From Bacteroidota bacterium (GTDB lineage: Bacteria; Bacteroidota; Bacteroidia; Flavobacteriales; Weeksellaceae), in assembly GCA_023460855.1 (NCBI GenBank), contig JAEWOS010000018.1, positions 186,001 to 250,000 of the forward strand: a stretch of DNA of 64,000 nucleotides, given 5' to 3'. Numbering within the stretch: position 1 is the first letter of the stretch; the number at the start of each line of letters is the position of its first letter. Made by a program: the position numbers and the translations under genes. The notes under the pieces are model-generated. The model saw nothing but the letters and a program-made list of their open reading frames with translations, ran no database searches and was not told the DNA's origin. This document shows positions 51,548 through 60,620 of this stretch, one piece after another.

Positions 51548-52173
51548 TTAAGTATTTTCTGATTTTTCTGCTGCTGCTTCCGGTTGCAATTTTCAGTCAG
51601 GTAAATCCTAACGACACCATCCGTATTGATTACCGACCGAAAGACAGCATTTCTACCGTGGTGGAAAATTCGGATGTCGATGTTTTGGCAGATATAGAAT
51701 CTAGCAACACACCGGCGACTGTTCAGCGCTTCAGCCCTACAAAAGCCGGACTGTATTCTGCGGTTTTACCCGGATTAGGACAGTTTTACAATAAAAAATA
51801 CTGGAAAATTCCCGTAGCATGGGGCGCTCTCGGTGCAGGCATCGGTTTTACGCTCTGGTTCGATAAAGATTACCGCCGCTACCGAAGCGCATTTATTTCA
51901 GAACTCAACGGGGAGCAGCACGAATTCTCAGACAGACCATATATTGATGAAGTCGCACTGGGAAATTTCCAGGATATCCGGAAAAGGCAGCGCGATTACG
52001 CTATTGCGATAACGAGTCTGATTTATCTGCTCAATATTGTTGATGCGGTAGTTGACGCCCATCTTTACGAAGGACGGAATGATCCCGATCTTGCCATTGC
52101 TCCGGCATTGGTTTTTCCCGATTACGGAATTCGGACAGCAGCACCGGGAATCAGTTTAAACTTTAAATTCTAA
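51544..52173 (+). CDS. DUF5683 family membrane-associated protein
   Basis: A 209-residue protein with a signal peptide (about 18 residues, LLLLPVAIFSQ) and the DUF5683 core: KAGLYSAVLPGLGQFYNKKYWKIPVAWGALGAG, a hydrophobic helix around residues 90-105, FDKDYRRYRSAFISELNG and DYAIAITSLIYLLNIVDAVVDAHL. It is probably in the cell envelope. Function is unknown. It overlaps parB by 4 bases and precedes dapB by 3, so it is co-transcribed. Confidence 0.9.
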   Translation: MIKYFLIFLLLLPVAIFSQVNPNDTIRIDYRPKDSISTVVENSDVDVLADIESSNTPATVQRFSPTKAGLYSAVLPGLGQFYNKKYWKIPVAWGALGAGIGFTLWFDKDYRRYRSAFISELNGEQHEFSDRPYIDEVALGNFQDIRKRQRDYAIAITSLIYLLNIVDAVVDAHLYEGRNDPDLAIAPALVFPDYGIRTAAPGISLNFKF

Positions 52174-52176
52174 AAA

Positions 52177-52878
52177 ATGAAGATCGCACTGGTAGGATAT
52201 GGGAAAATGGGTAAGATAATTGACCGGATCGCGGGAGAGCGCGGCCATGAAGTTGTTGCCCGCCTTAATGAAACTCCGAATTCAGAAAATCTTGGAAGTC
52301 CGGATGTTGTGATTGAATTTTCGCAGCCGGAATCTGCTTTTCTGAATATTTCTGAATGTCTTAAACTGGGAATTCCCGTAATCTCCGGAACGACAGGCTG
52401 GCTCGATCAGAAACCTGCCGCTGAACAATTAGCAGAAGAAAATAATACTGCTTTCCTTTATGGATCCAATTTCAGTCTGGGCGTCAACCTATTTTTTGCA
52501 ATCAATGAAAAAGTGGCGGAAATGATGCAGGGATTTTCTGACTACAGTGTTCAGCTGGAAGAAATACATCATGTGCATAAGAAAGATGCTCCAAGCGGAA
52601 CAGCGATTTCTTTGGCAGAAGGAATTATCAGGCATGATCCGCGATTTGAAACCTGGAAACTGGACGAAACAGAAGAAAATCAACTGGGAATTACAGCGAT
52701 CCGGGAAGATGAAGTTCCGGGAACACATTCTGTGTTCTACAGAAGTACAGTGGATGAAATCGAACTGAAACACGTTGCATATTCCAGAGACGGATTTGCC
52801 CTGGGCGCGATCGTCGCAGCAGAATGGATTCCGGGAAGAACCGGACATTTTTCGATGAAAGACGTGCTTCAGTTTTAG
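52177..52878 (+). CDS. dapB: 4-hydroxy-tetrahydrodipicolinate reductase
   Basis: DapB reduces the DapA product in lysine and meso-diaminopimelate synthesis. The 233-residue protein has the Rossmann motif LVGYGKMGK (4-12), VIEFSQPE, VISGTTGW, YGSNFSLGVNLFF, the catalytic EIHHVHKKDAPSGTA and KHVAYSRDGFALGAI. It is shorter than the E. coli enzyme, as is usual here. Confidence 0.96.
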   Translation: MKIALVGYGKMGKIIDRIAGERGHEVVARLNETPNSENLGSPDVVIEFSQPESAFLNISECLKLGIPVISGTTGWLDQKPAAEQLAEENNTAFLYGSNFSLGVNLFFAINEKVAEMMQGFSDYSVQLEEIHHVHKKDAPSGTAISLAEGIIRHDPRFETWKLDETEENQLGITAIREDEVPGTHSVFYRSTVDEIELKHVAYSRDGFALGAIVAAEWIPGRTGHFSMKDVLQF

Positions 52879-52956
52879 CCGTTTCTGTAACAAAACATTA
52901 CTCAAATAAACTAATAAGACCATCAGACAAAAAAATACTGCTTTCAAAAAAGAATT

Positions 52957-54633
52957 ATGAATTATTTCCTCACCTATACCATTTATGTACTGATTCTGTC
53001 AGTTCTTATGGGCCTTTCCACCTGGAAGCTTTTTAAGAAAATGGGTTATAATCCTGTTTTTGCGTTTATACCGTTCTATAATTATTACATTATTCAGAAA
53101 GAAACGAATCATCCGAAATGGTGGGTAATCATGGCATATCTGCCAATTGTAGGACCGATCATGATGACGGTATTTCATCTTTTTCTGATGGAAAAATTCG
53201 GGAAATCGCTTGTTCCGCAAAAACTGATGACCGTCTTTCTTCCGTTTATTTATATGGCGTTCGTCAATTATTCAAAGAATACGGAACTTGAAGACGGAGA
53301 TCCGTTATACCTTATAGAAGAAGAAACCGAAAAGAAAAAAGAATCTTTTTTGGGCTCCATTACGTTCGCAGTGGTTTTTGCAACGATCATTCATGTGTTC
53401 ATGGCGCAGCCTTTCGGAATTCCGACCGGCTCCATGGAAAGAACGATGATGGTCGGTGATTTTCTGTTCGTAAATAAACTGAACTACGGATTCAGAATGC
53501 CGATGCGTCCGCTTGCAATTCCGTTTCTGCAGGGAACTATTTTGGATACGGGAAAACCCGGAAATCCTAAAGATGATCCGAAATCTTACGTGGATGCAGT
53601 AAAGCTGCCGTATCTGCGTTTACCGGGATGGGAAAAAGTGGAGAAAAATGATATTGTGGTTTTCAATTATCCGCAGGATTCTGTGCACACTGCAATTGAC
53701 AGGAAAGATCCTTATGTAAAAAGATGTGTTGCTGTTGGAGGAGACACCGTTGAAATGCGCGCAGGAAGACTGTTTGTAAACGGGCAGCCTGAAAAAATTA
53801 TGGCCGATGCAGAAATGCAGCACGATTATTATCTGCAGACCACGTCTGAAATCGACCTGAATGCACTCGTAAACCAGTACGGCGCACTGAATGTAGTACA
53901 CCTTCCTGCGGAATATATCCCCCAGTTTGCAGACCATGCGAAACTCGATCCCCGTTATACTACCTATAAATTACAGCTTACCGGTAAAATGGTGGAAGAC
54001 CTGAAGCATCTGCCGGAATTTGTTTCAATTCAGGAAGATATTGCAACAAAAGGAAAAGCAAACATACAGTATTACAATCAGAATACACACCGCGTAATGC
54101 TGCCATATTCCATATTTCCGTATACCAGCAACTGGAATGAAGATTTCTACGGACCGCTTCGAATTCCTAAAAAAGGCGATGTAATTCCTGTTACGAAGGA
54201 GAGCCTCGTAACGTACGGAAAACTGATTTCTGAATATGAAGGAAATGAGCTTGTTGAACGCGACGGCGGAATTTTTATCAACGGCCAGCCTGCAACACAA
54301 TACACTGTACAGCGGGATTACTATTTTATGATGGGTGATAACCGTGACGGTTCTCTCGATGCGCGTTTCTTCGGTTTCGTACCGGAGACTCATATTGTTG
54401 GAAAACCGATGTTTACATGGATGAGTCTGCAGGGTGCATTCACAGATCAGACATCGCAGGTGCAGGCTCCGTTCAAAGTTCGATGGGACAGAATGTTTAA
54501 AGCAACAAACACCGGGGATGTTAATAAAACTTCTTACTGGTGGCTCGCTGCTGCGATACTTATTCTGTTTTTCGGCTGGGAATTCTTTGCGAAATTCTTC
54601 AGAAAAAAGAAAGAAGACGACACTGATCTGTAG
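52957..54633 (+). CDS. lepB: signal peptidase I, long form with membrane N-terminal domain
   Basis: LepB cleaves signal peptides at the outer face of the inner membrane. Catalytic Ser lies in GIPTGSMERTMMVGDF and catalytic Lys in DPYVKRCVAVGGDTVEMRAG; YYFMMGDNRDGSLDARFFG is the later conserved box. The enzyme has 558 residues, far more than the typical 200-320: an N-terminal membrane part of about 115 residues (VLILSVLMGLSTWKLFKKMG, WWVIMAYLPIVGPIMM) comes first, and the catalytic domain holds an insert of about 150 residues (roughly 290-430). A C-terminal membrane helix (WWLAAAILILFFGWEFFAKFF) ends it. Confidence 0.95.
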   Translation: MNYFLTYTIYVLILSVLMGLSTWKLFKKMGYNPVFAFIPFYNYYIIQKETNHPKWWVIMAYLPIVGPIMMTVFHLFLMEKFGKSLVPQKLMTVFLPFIYMAFVNYSKNTELEDGDPLYLIEEETEKKKESFLGSITFAVVFATIIHVFMAQPFGIPTGSMERTMMVGDFLFVNKLNYGFRMPMRPLAIPFLQGTILDTGKPGNPKDDPKSYVDAVKLPYLRLPGWEKVEKNDIVVFNYPQDSVHTAIDRKDPYVKRCVAVGGDTVEMRAGRLFVNGQPEKIMADAEMQHDYYLQTTSEIDLNALVNQYGALNVVHLPAEYIPQFADHAKLDPRYTTYKLQLTGKMVEDLKHLPEFVSIQEDIATKGKANIQYYNQNTHRVMLPYSIFPYTSNWNEDFYGPLRIPKKGDVIPVTKESLVTYGKLISEYEGNELVERDGGIFINGQPATQYTVQRDYYFMMGDNRDGSLDARFFGFVPETHIVGKPMFTWMSLQGAFTDQTSQVQAPFKVRWDRMFKATNTGDVNKTSYWWLAAAILILFFGWEFFAKFFRKKKEDDTDL

Positions 54634-54639
54634 AAGCAC

Positions 54640-55248
54640 ATGGACGTTTTATTGCCCGTATTTTATCTGCCGCCGGTTGCGTGGTTTGCCGAATTTCTGA
54701 ATGCAGAAAATGATGTTATTCTGGAACAGTATGAAAATTTCCCTAAGCAGACCTACAGGAACAGAGCCAATATTTTTGGAGCAAATGGAAAATTGTCCCT
54801 GATCATACCGATTTCGCATACCGGAAAAAGGGCAATGAAAGATATTGAAATTTCGTACGCGGAAAACTGGCAGCATCTTCATTACAAATCGATCAAAACG
54901 GCTTATCAGAGTTCTCCCTATTTCGAATATTACGAAGATCAGATCGAAAAAATATTCAGTACGGGTCCAAAGCATCTTTTGGATTACAATTTGCATGTTC
55001 TCGCAATTGTTCAGGAAATTTTGAAAACTGGTAAGGATTTCAGTCTCACAGAATCGTATGAAGAAGCACCTCTGTCCCGGGATTTTCGTGGATTTTTCTC
55101 TGCAAAGAAAGAATCCGGAACACAGTTTCCGGAATATTTGCAGGTGTTCAGCGACCGGCTCGGATTCATTGAAAATCTTTCTGTAATTGATCTGATTTGT
55201 AACAAAGGACCTGAATCGCTGACCTATATAAAAAATTTAAAATTTTAA
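54640..55248 (+). CDS. WbqC family protein
   Basis: A 202-residue WbqC-like protein (MDVLLPVFYLPPVAWFAEF, FPKQTYRNRANI, GKLSLIIPI, TAYQSSPYFEYYEDQIEKIF). Family members occur in polysaccharide clusters of proteobacteria and with signal peptidase genes in Bacteroidota; their reaction is not established. Here it directly follows lepB (6 bases) in the par-lep operon. It has no signal peptide. Confidence 0.9.
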   Translation: MDVLLPVFYLPPVAWFAEFLNAENDVILEQYENFPKQTYRNRANIFGANGKLSLIIPISHTGKRAMKDIEISYAENWQHLHYKSIKTAYQSSPYFEYYEDQIEKIFSTGPKHLLDYNLHVLAIVQEILKTGKDFSLTESYEEAPLSRDFRGFFSAKKESGTQFPEYLQVFSDRLGFIENLSVIDLICNKGPESLTYIKNLKF

Positions 55249-55261
55249 TTAATACTTATAA

Positions 55262-56944
55262 ATGAAAAAAATTCTCATAGCAGCATCGTTCCTGTCGTTT
55301 TTTGGAACAGTTGCAGCACAGCAGACAGTAGATCCGCTAAATGATAATGATTTAAAAACCTGGTATCACAAAGATTATTCGTCAACGAAAGTTTACGGTG
55401 TCAATACCGCAAATGCTTACAAATACCTTGAATCAAAAGGCCTGAAACCACAAACAGTGGTGGTTGGCGTTCTGGACAGTGGTGTGGAAGTAGATCATCC
55501 TGGTCTTGTAAAAAATATGTGGAAGAATCCGAATGAAGTACCGAACAACGGTAAGGATGATGATAAAAACGGATATATCGACGATGTTCACGGATGGAAT
55601 TTCATTGGTGGAAAAAACGGTGACATCAACGTAGATAATATGGAAGTTACCAGAATGGTGAAGAAATACCAGTCTGTTTTTGAAGGTCCGGATACAGCTA
55701 CAAATAAAGCAAATCAGGCAAAAATGCCGGAAGAATTTGCGATCTATATGCTTTCGAAAGATATCTACAACAAAAAAGGAAACGAGGCCAAAATGCAGTT
55801 TGAGCAGATTGGAATGATCAAGAAACTCGTTCCAACGATGGTTACTTTGCTTAAAGGCAAGAATTTCACCGCAGAAAACATTGCAGCAATTAAACCAACT
55901 AATCAGAACGAAGCTATCGCTGCGAGTGTTATGAAAAATATGGTTCAGGATCCTGAACTTGCAGGTAAAAGCTCTGCAGATTTTGAGAAAGGAATTACCA
56001 AAGAACTCGATGATTACCTGAAGCACTTCGAAAGTCAGGCAACCAAACAGTATAATCTTGATTTTGATCCGAGAGCAGAGATTGTCGGAGATAAATATGA
56101 TGATTACAGCGAAAAATTCTACGGTAACAACAATTACGAAGGACCGGATGCACAGCACGGAACACACGTTGCCGGAATAATAGCAGGTTACGCGCATGGT
56201 AACGAAGCGCAGTACGGCGTTGCTTCGAAAGAGGCAAAAATTATGACGGTAAGAACTGTTCCGGATGGTGATGAAAGAGATAAAGACGTTGCAAACTCGA
56301 TAAGATATGCAGTGGACAATGGGGCAAAAGTTATTAACATGAGTTTTGGTAAGCCGGTTTCTCCTGGTAAAAACCATGTTTGGGACGCGTTTAAATATGC
56401 GGAAAGTAAAGGCGTACTTCTGGTAAAAGCAGCCGGTAATGACAATAACGACATCGCTGAACATGTAGCTTACCCTACAAATTATCTTACGAATACTTCT
56501 GAGAAGCCGCTGGTTTCGAATATGATCGTAGTAGGTGCAAGTACCAACGACTCTGAAATGCTGAGAGCAAGTTTTTCTAACTATAACACAAAATACGTTG
56601 ACGTTTTCGCACCGGGTGAACAGATTTATTCCACCGTACCGGATGGTAAGTATGAATATCTTCAGGGAACATCAATGGCTTCTCCGGTTGTTGCTGGTGT
56701 AGCTGCAGTTCTGCTTTCTTATATGCCGGGTCTGACGCCCGCACAGATTATAGAATCTCTGGTTAACACGTCGAACAAATCAACAGTTAATGCTATGTTG
56801 AAAACAAACACCAATAACAGGTTTGATATGATTTCAAGAGCAGGTGGTGTGATTGATGCACGAAAAGCTGCTGAATATGCATATACCAACTTCTACCAGA
56901 CAGGAAAAGCAAAGACTCCTGCAAAAAAAGTGGCTAGAAAGTAA
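55262..56944 (+). CDS. secreted S8 subtilisin-like serine protease
   Basis: A 560-residue S8 peptidase with a signal peptide (about 19 residues, GTVAAQ). The triad is Asp72 in VLDSGVEVDHPG, His299 in DAQHGTHVAGI and Ser471 in GTSMASPVVAGVA, with the oxyanion region AAGNDNND. About 150 extra residues lie between Asp and His compared with subtilisin, with long Lys/Glu-rich helices. No T9SS C-terminal domain is visible, so it is probably periplasmic or outer-membrane-bound. A terminator follows. Confidence 0.94.
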   Translation: MKKILIAASFLSFFGTVAAQQTVDPLNDNDLKTWYHKDYSSTKVYGVNTANAYKYLESKGLKPQTVVVGVLDSGVEVDHPGLVKNMWKNPNEVPNNGKDDDKNGYIDDVHGWNFIGGKNGDINVDNMEVTRMVKKYQSVFEGPDTATNKANQAKMPEEFAIYMLSKDIYNKKGNEAKMQFEQIGMIKKLVPTMVTLLKGKNFTAENIAAIKPTNQNEAIAASVMKNMVQDPELAGKSSADFEKGITKELDDYLKHFESQATKQYNLDFDPRAEIVGDKYDDYSEKFYGNNNYEGPDAQHGTHVAGIIAGYAHGNEAQYGVASKEAKIMTVRTVPDGDERDKDVANSIRYAVDNGAKVINMSFGKPVSPGKNHVWDAFKYAESKGVLLVKAAGNDNNDIAEHVAYPTNYLTNTSEKPLVSNMIVVGASTNDSEMLRASFSNYNTKYVDVFAPGEQIYSTVPDGKYEYLQGTSMASPVVAGVAAVLLSYMPGLTPAQIIESLVNTSNKSTVNAMLKTNTNNRFDMISRAGGVIDARKAAEYAYTNFYQTGKAKTPAKKVARK

Positions 56945-56977
56945 AATATTCTGTTAATATTGAAACAATTAGAAAAA

Positions 56978-57003
56978 AGTCCGCAAAAAGCGGGCTTTTT
57001 TTA
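56978..57003 (+). terminator. terminator after the S8 protease gene
   Basis: Seven-base stem AGTCCGC/GCGGGCT (one G-T pair), five-base A loop and seven T. Confidence 0.87.
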
Positions 57004-57059
57004 TGGGATTATCGCAGATGGCACGATTTTTTGATTTTAGCATTTCAAATTAAGGAATA

Positions 57060-57545
57060 ATGAAAAAATTAGTACTAATGGGAATGGTTGGCGCACTTTG
57101 CACCGTTTCCTGCAACACCGTTTCGAATGCTGCAACCGCACAGGATCAGCGGGCAGAATTTCTGCAGATGAAAGGCGACTGGCAAATATCCAGCGTAAAT
57201 CACGATGACAATTTCAGAATTAAACCGTTTGATGAAAATGCAGATGCACAGTGTTTTGTAGGAAGTACTTGGCGTCTGGTTCCGAATAATTATACCGGAA
57301 GCTATACATTGAATGGCGGCGATGGTTGTCCGGCATTAACCCAGCCGATCAAATTTGAAGTGGTGCAGGGAAATGTATTTCAGTTCAAAAAAATTGCGGA
57401 CGGAACAAAAGCTAAAGCAAATGAAGCCGGTTATAACATGACTTTGCTGAGCCAGACCAATGACAGTTTCTCATTACAGCAGACTGTACCTTTTGAGGGA
57501 GAAATGGTAAATGTTGTGTACAATTTCATCAGAACAGGCAAATAA
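57060..57545 (+). CDS. lipocalin-like lipoprotein
   Basis: A 161-residue lipoprotein (Cys18 in CTVSCN). After the signal peptide it has LQMKGDWQISSVNHDD, the Gly-x-Trp start of lipocalin-like beta barrels, then CFVGSTWRLVPNNYTGSYT, two further cysteines and VVYNFIRT at the end. It probably binds a hydrophobic ligand or has a structural envelope role; no substrate is known. It is 22 bases upstream of an OmpA-family gene and may be in one transcript with it. Confidence 0.82.
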   Translation: MKKLVLMGMVGALCTVSCNTVSNAATAQDQRAEFLQMKGDWQISSVNHDDNFRIKPFDENADAQCFVGSTWRLVPNNYTGSYTLNGGDGCPALTQPIKFEVVQGNVFQFKKIADGTKAKANEAGYNMTLLSQTNDSFSLQQTVPFEGEMVNVVYNFIRTGK

Positions 57546-57567
57546 AAAATCAAATAAATTATCAGTT

Positions 57568-58257
57568 ATGAAAAATAGTAAATTGAATATCGCAGGTGCG
57601 TTTTTAACAGCGGCTTTGATGCTGACCAGCTGTGAAACAATTCAAAATTCCAATCACCAGCAGCGTGGTACTGTAGTAGGAGCTTCTACCGGTGCAGTGT
57701 TAGGTGGCGTGTTAGGAAACAATGTTGGTAAAGGCGGAAATGCACCGGCCGGAGCAGTTCTTGGCGGAATTATCGGTGGTGTTGCCGGTAATGTAATCGG
57801 TAGAAAAATGGACCAGCAGGCGAAAGAAATCAAGCAGACACTTCCGGGTGCTGAAGTCGAGCGAGTAAATGAAGGTATTAAAGTAACCTTCAACGAAAGC
57901 ATGGTAAATTTTGCATTCGACTCATCTGAACTGACTGCAGTTTCCAGAACCAATCTGAATAAACTTGCGGACGTTCTGAAAAACAATCCGGATACCAATA
58001 TCAATATTTACGGACATACGGACAGCAAAGGTACAGACGCTTACAACCAGAGCCTTTCAGAAAGAAGAGCAGCTTCTGTAAGAAGTTATCTGCTTTCTCA
58101 GGGAATTGCATCAAGCAGAATGTTTACAATGGGTATGGGTGAAAGCGATCCGAGAGCGACAAACGATACGGATGCAGGTAGAGCTGAAAACCGTAGAGTA
58201 GAATTCGCGATTACCGCAAACGAAGAAATGATCCGCGACGCTCAGCAGGGCAACTAA
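57568..58257 (+). CDS. OmpA family lipoprotein with glycine zipper
   Basis: A 229-residue lipoprotein (Cys22 in MLTSCE). Residues 36-85 are a glycine-zipper segment (VVGASTGAVLGGVLGNN, GAVLGGIIGGVAGNVIG) that may insert in the membrane. Residues 115-220 are an OmpA-like peptidoglycan-binding domain (VNFAFDSSELTAVSR, IYGHTDSKGTDAYNQSLSERRA). It should tether the outer membrane to peptidoglycan. The ATG at 57568 is chosen because the frame extends upstream to 57511 only inside the previous gene. Confidence 0.93.
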   Translation: MKNSKLNIAGAFLTAALMLTSCETIQNSNHQQRGTVVGASTGAVLGGVLGNNVGKGGNAPAGAVLGGIIGGVAGNVIGRKMDQQAKEIKQTLPGAEVERVNEGIKVTFNESMVNFAFDSSELTAVSRTNLNKLADVLKNNPDTNINIYGHTDSKGTDAYNQSLSERRAASVRSYLLSQGIASSRMFTMGMGESDPRATNDTDAGRAENRRVEFAITANEEMIRDAQQGN

Positions 58258-58279
58258 TTCAAATCGATATATGATATTT

Positions 58280-58308
58280 AAACCGTCTTCACAGGCGGTT
58301 TTTTTATT
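58280..58308 (+). terminator. terminator after the OmpA-family gene
   Basis: AAACCG/CGGTTT stem, extended by one G-T and one C-G pair, followed by TTTTTAT. Confidence 0.8.
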
Positions 58309-58361
58309 TTGGGAAGTTCATTCCTACACAGGAACTCCTCGGATTTTTCCATTTTTTTCCA

Positions 58362-58369
58362 TATTTTTG
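58362..58369 (+). promoter_or_regulatory. -7 element of the DPA-like operon (TATTTTTG)
   Basis: TATTTTTG lies 16 bases before the ATG at 58386. No distinct -33 element is visible in the T-rich upstream sequence. Confidence 0.52.
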
Positions 58370-58385
58370 CGGCTGCACAAACAAA

Positions 58386-59282
58386 ATGAAAAAATACCTG
58401 AAATTATTGCGAGTTGAACAGTGGGTAAAAAACCTTTTCGTTATTCTTCCGCTCTTTTTTGCAGGTAAACTGATGGACACTGATCTTTTTGTTCAGAGTG
58501 TTTTTGCCTTTTTTATTTTTTCGTTCGCTGCCAGTTTCATTTATATCATCAATGACTACACCGACATTGAGTCGGATCGCAAACATCCGGAAAAAAAGAA
58601 CCGTCCTCTTGCTGCAGGAACTATTTCCAAGCCCTTTGCGATAATGATGATGGTTATTCTCGCGGTCGCGGCAATGGGCCTTATGTATCTCGCCAAAGAA
58701 TTTTTCGGAGTGAACATCTGGAAGTTTTCGGTGATCATTGCGTTTTATGTACTCATGAATCTTGCATATACGTTTAAACTGAAACACGTTGCGATTATCG
58801 ATGTGGTTATTATTGCGATTGGTTTTGTTCTGAGGGTTTTAGCCGGTGGTTATATTACCGGAATTGCCATTTCGCAATGGGCGATACTTCTTACTTTTGT
58901 CCTCGCACTTGTTCTGGCAATCGGTAAAAGAAGGGGAGAACTGATCAATGCACAGGTTTCAGGAAAAACCCGGAAAGCGCTGGACGGCTACAATGTGCAG
59001 TTTGCCGATATCGCTCTTTCAATTTCCGTGACACTTGCAATTATTTCATATCTGATGTACACCGTTCAGAGCGATGTTCAGGACAGATTTGGAACTAAGA
59101 TTTTCTATACGTTCATCTTTGTGGTGTTTGCACTGCTCAGATATTTGCAGCAAACGCTGGTCTATAACAAAACAGAATCACCAACCAAGATTATTTACAA
59201 AGACCGCTACATTCAGTTCACCATCCTGATCTGGATTATTTCGTTTTTGCTATTAATCTATGACAAACAGTTTTTAAGCTAA
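58386..59282 (+). CDS. UbiA-family polyprenyl-phosphate phosphoribosyltransferase (DPPR synthase-like)
   Basis: A 298-residue membrane protein of the UbiA superfamily with about eight membrane segments. NDYTDIESDRKHPEKKNRP near 57-75 is the Asp-rich motif, of the form found in decaprenyl-phosphate phosphoribosyltransferase (mycobacterial Rv3806c-like) rather than in 4-hydroxybenzoate prenyltransferase. It should transfer phosphoribose from PRPP to a polyprenyl phosphate. The three following genes, in tight order, resemble the later steps of that pathway. The function is inferred from motif and context. Confidence 0.88.
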   Translation: MKKYLKLLRVEQWVKNLFVILPLFFAGKLMDTDLFVQSVFAFFIFSFAASFIYIINDYTDIESDRKHPEKKNRPLAAGTISKPFAIMMMVILAVAAMGLMYLAKEFFGVNIWKFSVIIAFYVLMNLAYTFKLKHVAIIDVVIIAIGFVLRVLAGGYITGIAISQWAILLTFVLALVLAIGKRRGELINAQVSGKTRKALDGYNVQFADIALSISVTLAIISYLMYTVQSDVQDRFGTKIFYTFIFVVFALLRYLQQTLVYNKTESPTKIIYKDRYIQFTILIWIISFLLLIYDKQFLS

Positions 59283-60608
59283 ATGAAGCCTGATTTTGTA
59301 AAAAAAGTTTCGAACTGGGGTAATTTTCCGGTGGTTGAAAAGTATGTTCGTTCAGAAGATTCGCTGTCCGCAATACGAAAAATGGTGGCAGAGAAAAATG
59401 AACTCATTGCGCGTGGCAACGGAAGATGCTATGGTGATGCTTCGCTTGCAGAGAATATTTTTTCAACCAAAAGACTGAACAAATTTATCAGCTTCGACCG
59501 TTTAAACGGAATTCTGGAATGTGAAAGCGGCGTGCTTCTTTCAGAAATTCTGGAAGTGATTGTTCCACAGGGATACTTTTTGCCGGTTACACCCGGAACG
59601 AAATATATTTCCGTTGGCGGAGCTGTAGCTTCAGATGTCCACGGAAAAAATCACCATTCCGAAGGATCGTTTTCACAGTATCTGATTGATTTCAGTCTAA
59701 TGAATGAACATGGTGACGTCATCAAATGTTCGCGGACTGAAAACACGGAGAAATTCTGGGCTACTGTTGGCGGAATGGGACTCACGGGAATTATTCTGTC
59801 AGCAAAATTCAAACTGAAAAATATAGAGACGGTTTACATCAGGCAGGAAAGCATCAAAGCTGAAAACCTCGACGAAATTTTCAGGCTTTTCGAGGAAAGC
59901 GAATCCTGGACCTACAATGTTGCGTGGATCGACTGCCTGCAGAAAGGTGAAAAAACCGGCCGTTCAATCATGATGCGGGGCGACCATGCGCAGCTGCATG
60001 AACTGCCGAGAAAATTAAGGGAAAATGCGCTGAAGATTCCTAAAAGACCGCAGCCTACAGTTCCGTTTACATTTCCTGATTTTGTGCTGAATTCCTTAAC
60101 AGTTAAAGTGTTTAACTGGCTTTATTACGCAAAACAAAGCAAAAAACAGGTGAACGGTTTTGTGGATTATGAAACATTCTTCTATCCGCTTGACGTGGTA
60201 AATGAATGGAACCGCATTTATGGTACATCAGGATTTATACAGTATCAAATGGTGATTCCGAAAGAAAAAGGAAAAGAGGGAATGAGAAAGATACTCGAAA
60301 CGATAGCGAAGAGCGGAAACGGTTCTTTTCTCGCCGTGCTGAAACTTTTTGGTGAAAAGCAGCATGAGGCATACAATTCTTTTCCGGAGGAAGGCTATAC
60401 ACTTGCGCTGGACTTCAAGGTTAATAAAAACTTACAATCTTTAGTTAATCAGCTCGATACTATTGTAGAAGAATATGGCGGAAAAATTTACCTGACGAAA
60501 GATTCCATGAGCAGGCCGTCACTCACCGGTTATCTTAAAAATGTTGAAAATCCGAAGTTTGTGTCATTGCAGCACAAAAGAATCATTGGCGCAAAAACCA
60601 ATCCGTAA
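59283..60608 (+). CDS. FAD-binding oxidoreductase, DprE1-like
   Basis: A 441-residue VAO-type FAD flavoprotein. FAD-binding motifs are ARGNGRCYGDASLAEN (43-58) and VGGAVASDVHGKNHH (111-125), with His120 in the place of the flavin-near His of mycobacterial DprE1. DprE1 oxidises the 2'-OH of polyprenyl-phospho-ribose. The start codon directly follows the UbiA-type stop codon, so the two are translationally linked. It could instead be a related sugar oxidase, but the adjacent SDR and UbiA genes favour the DprE1 role. Confidence 0.88.
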   Translation: MKPDFVKKVSNWGNFPVVEKYVRSEDSLSAIRKMVAEKNELIARGNGRCYGDASLAENIFSTKRLNKFISFDRLNGILECESGVLLSEILEVIVPQGYFLPVTPGTKYISVGGAVASDVHGKNHHSEGSFSQYLIDFSLMNEHGDVIKCSRTENTEKFWATVGGMGLTGIILSAKFKLKNIETVYIRQESIKAENLDEIFRLFEESESWTYNVAWIDCLQKGEKTGRSIMMRGDHAQLHELPRKLRENALKIPKRPQPTVPFTFPDFVLNSLTVKVFNWLYYAKQSKKQVNGFVDYETFFYPLDVVNEWNRIYGTSGFIQYQMVIPKEKGKEGMRKILETIAKSGNGSFLAVLKLFGEKQHEAYNSFPEEGYTLALDFKVNKNLQSLVNQLDTIVEEYGGKIYLTKDSMSRPSLTGYLKNVENPKFVSLQHKRIIGAKTNP

Positions 60609-60620
60609 CCTGCTGAAATT

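Noticed and set aside
55433..56464. Long minus-strand ORF of 343 codons inside the S8 protease gene
   Set aside because: Mirror of a well-defined protease frame with all catalytic motifs; its translation is Cys-, Phe- and His-rich and shows no domain.
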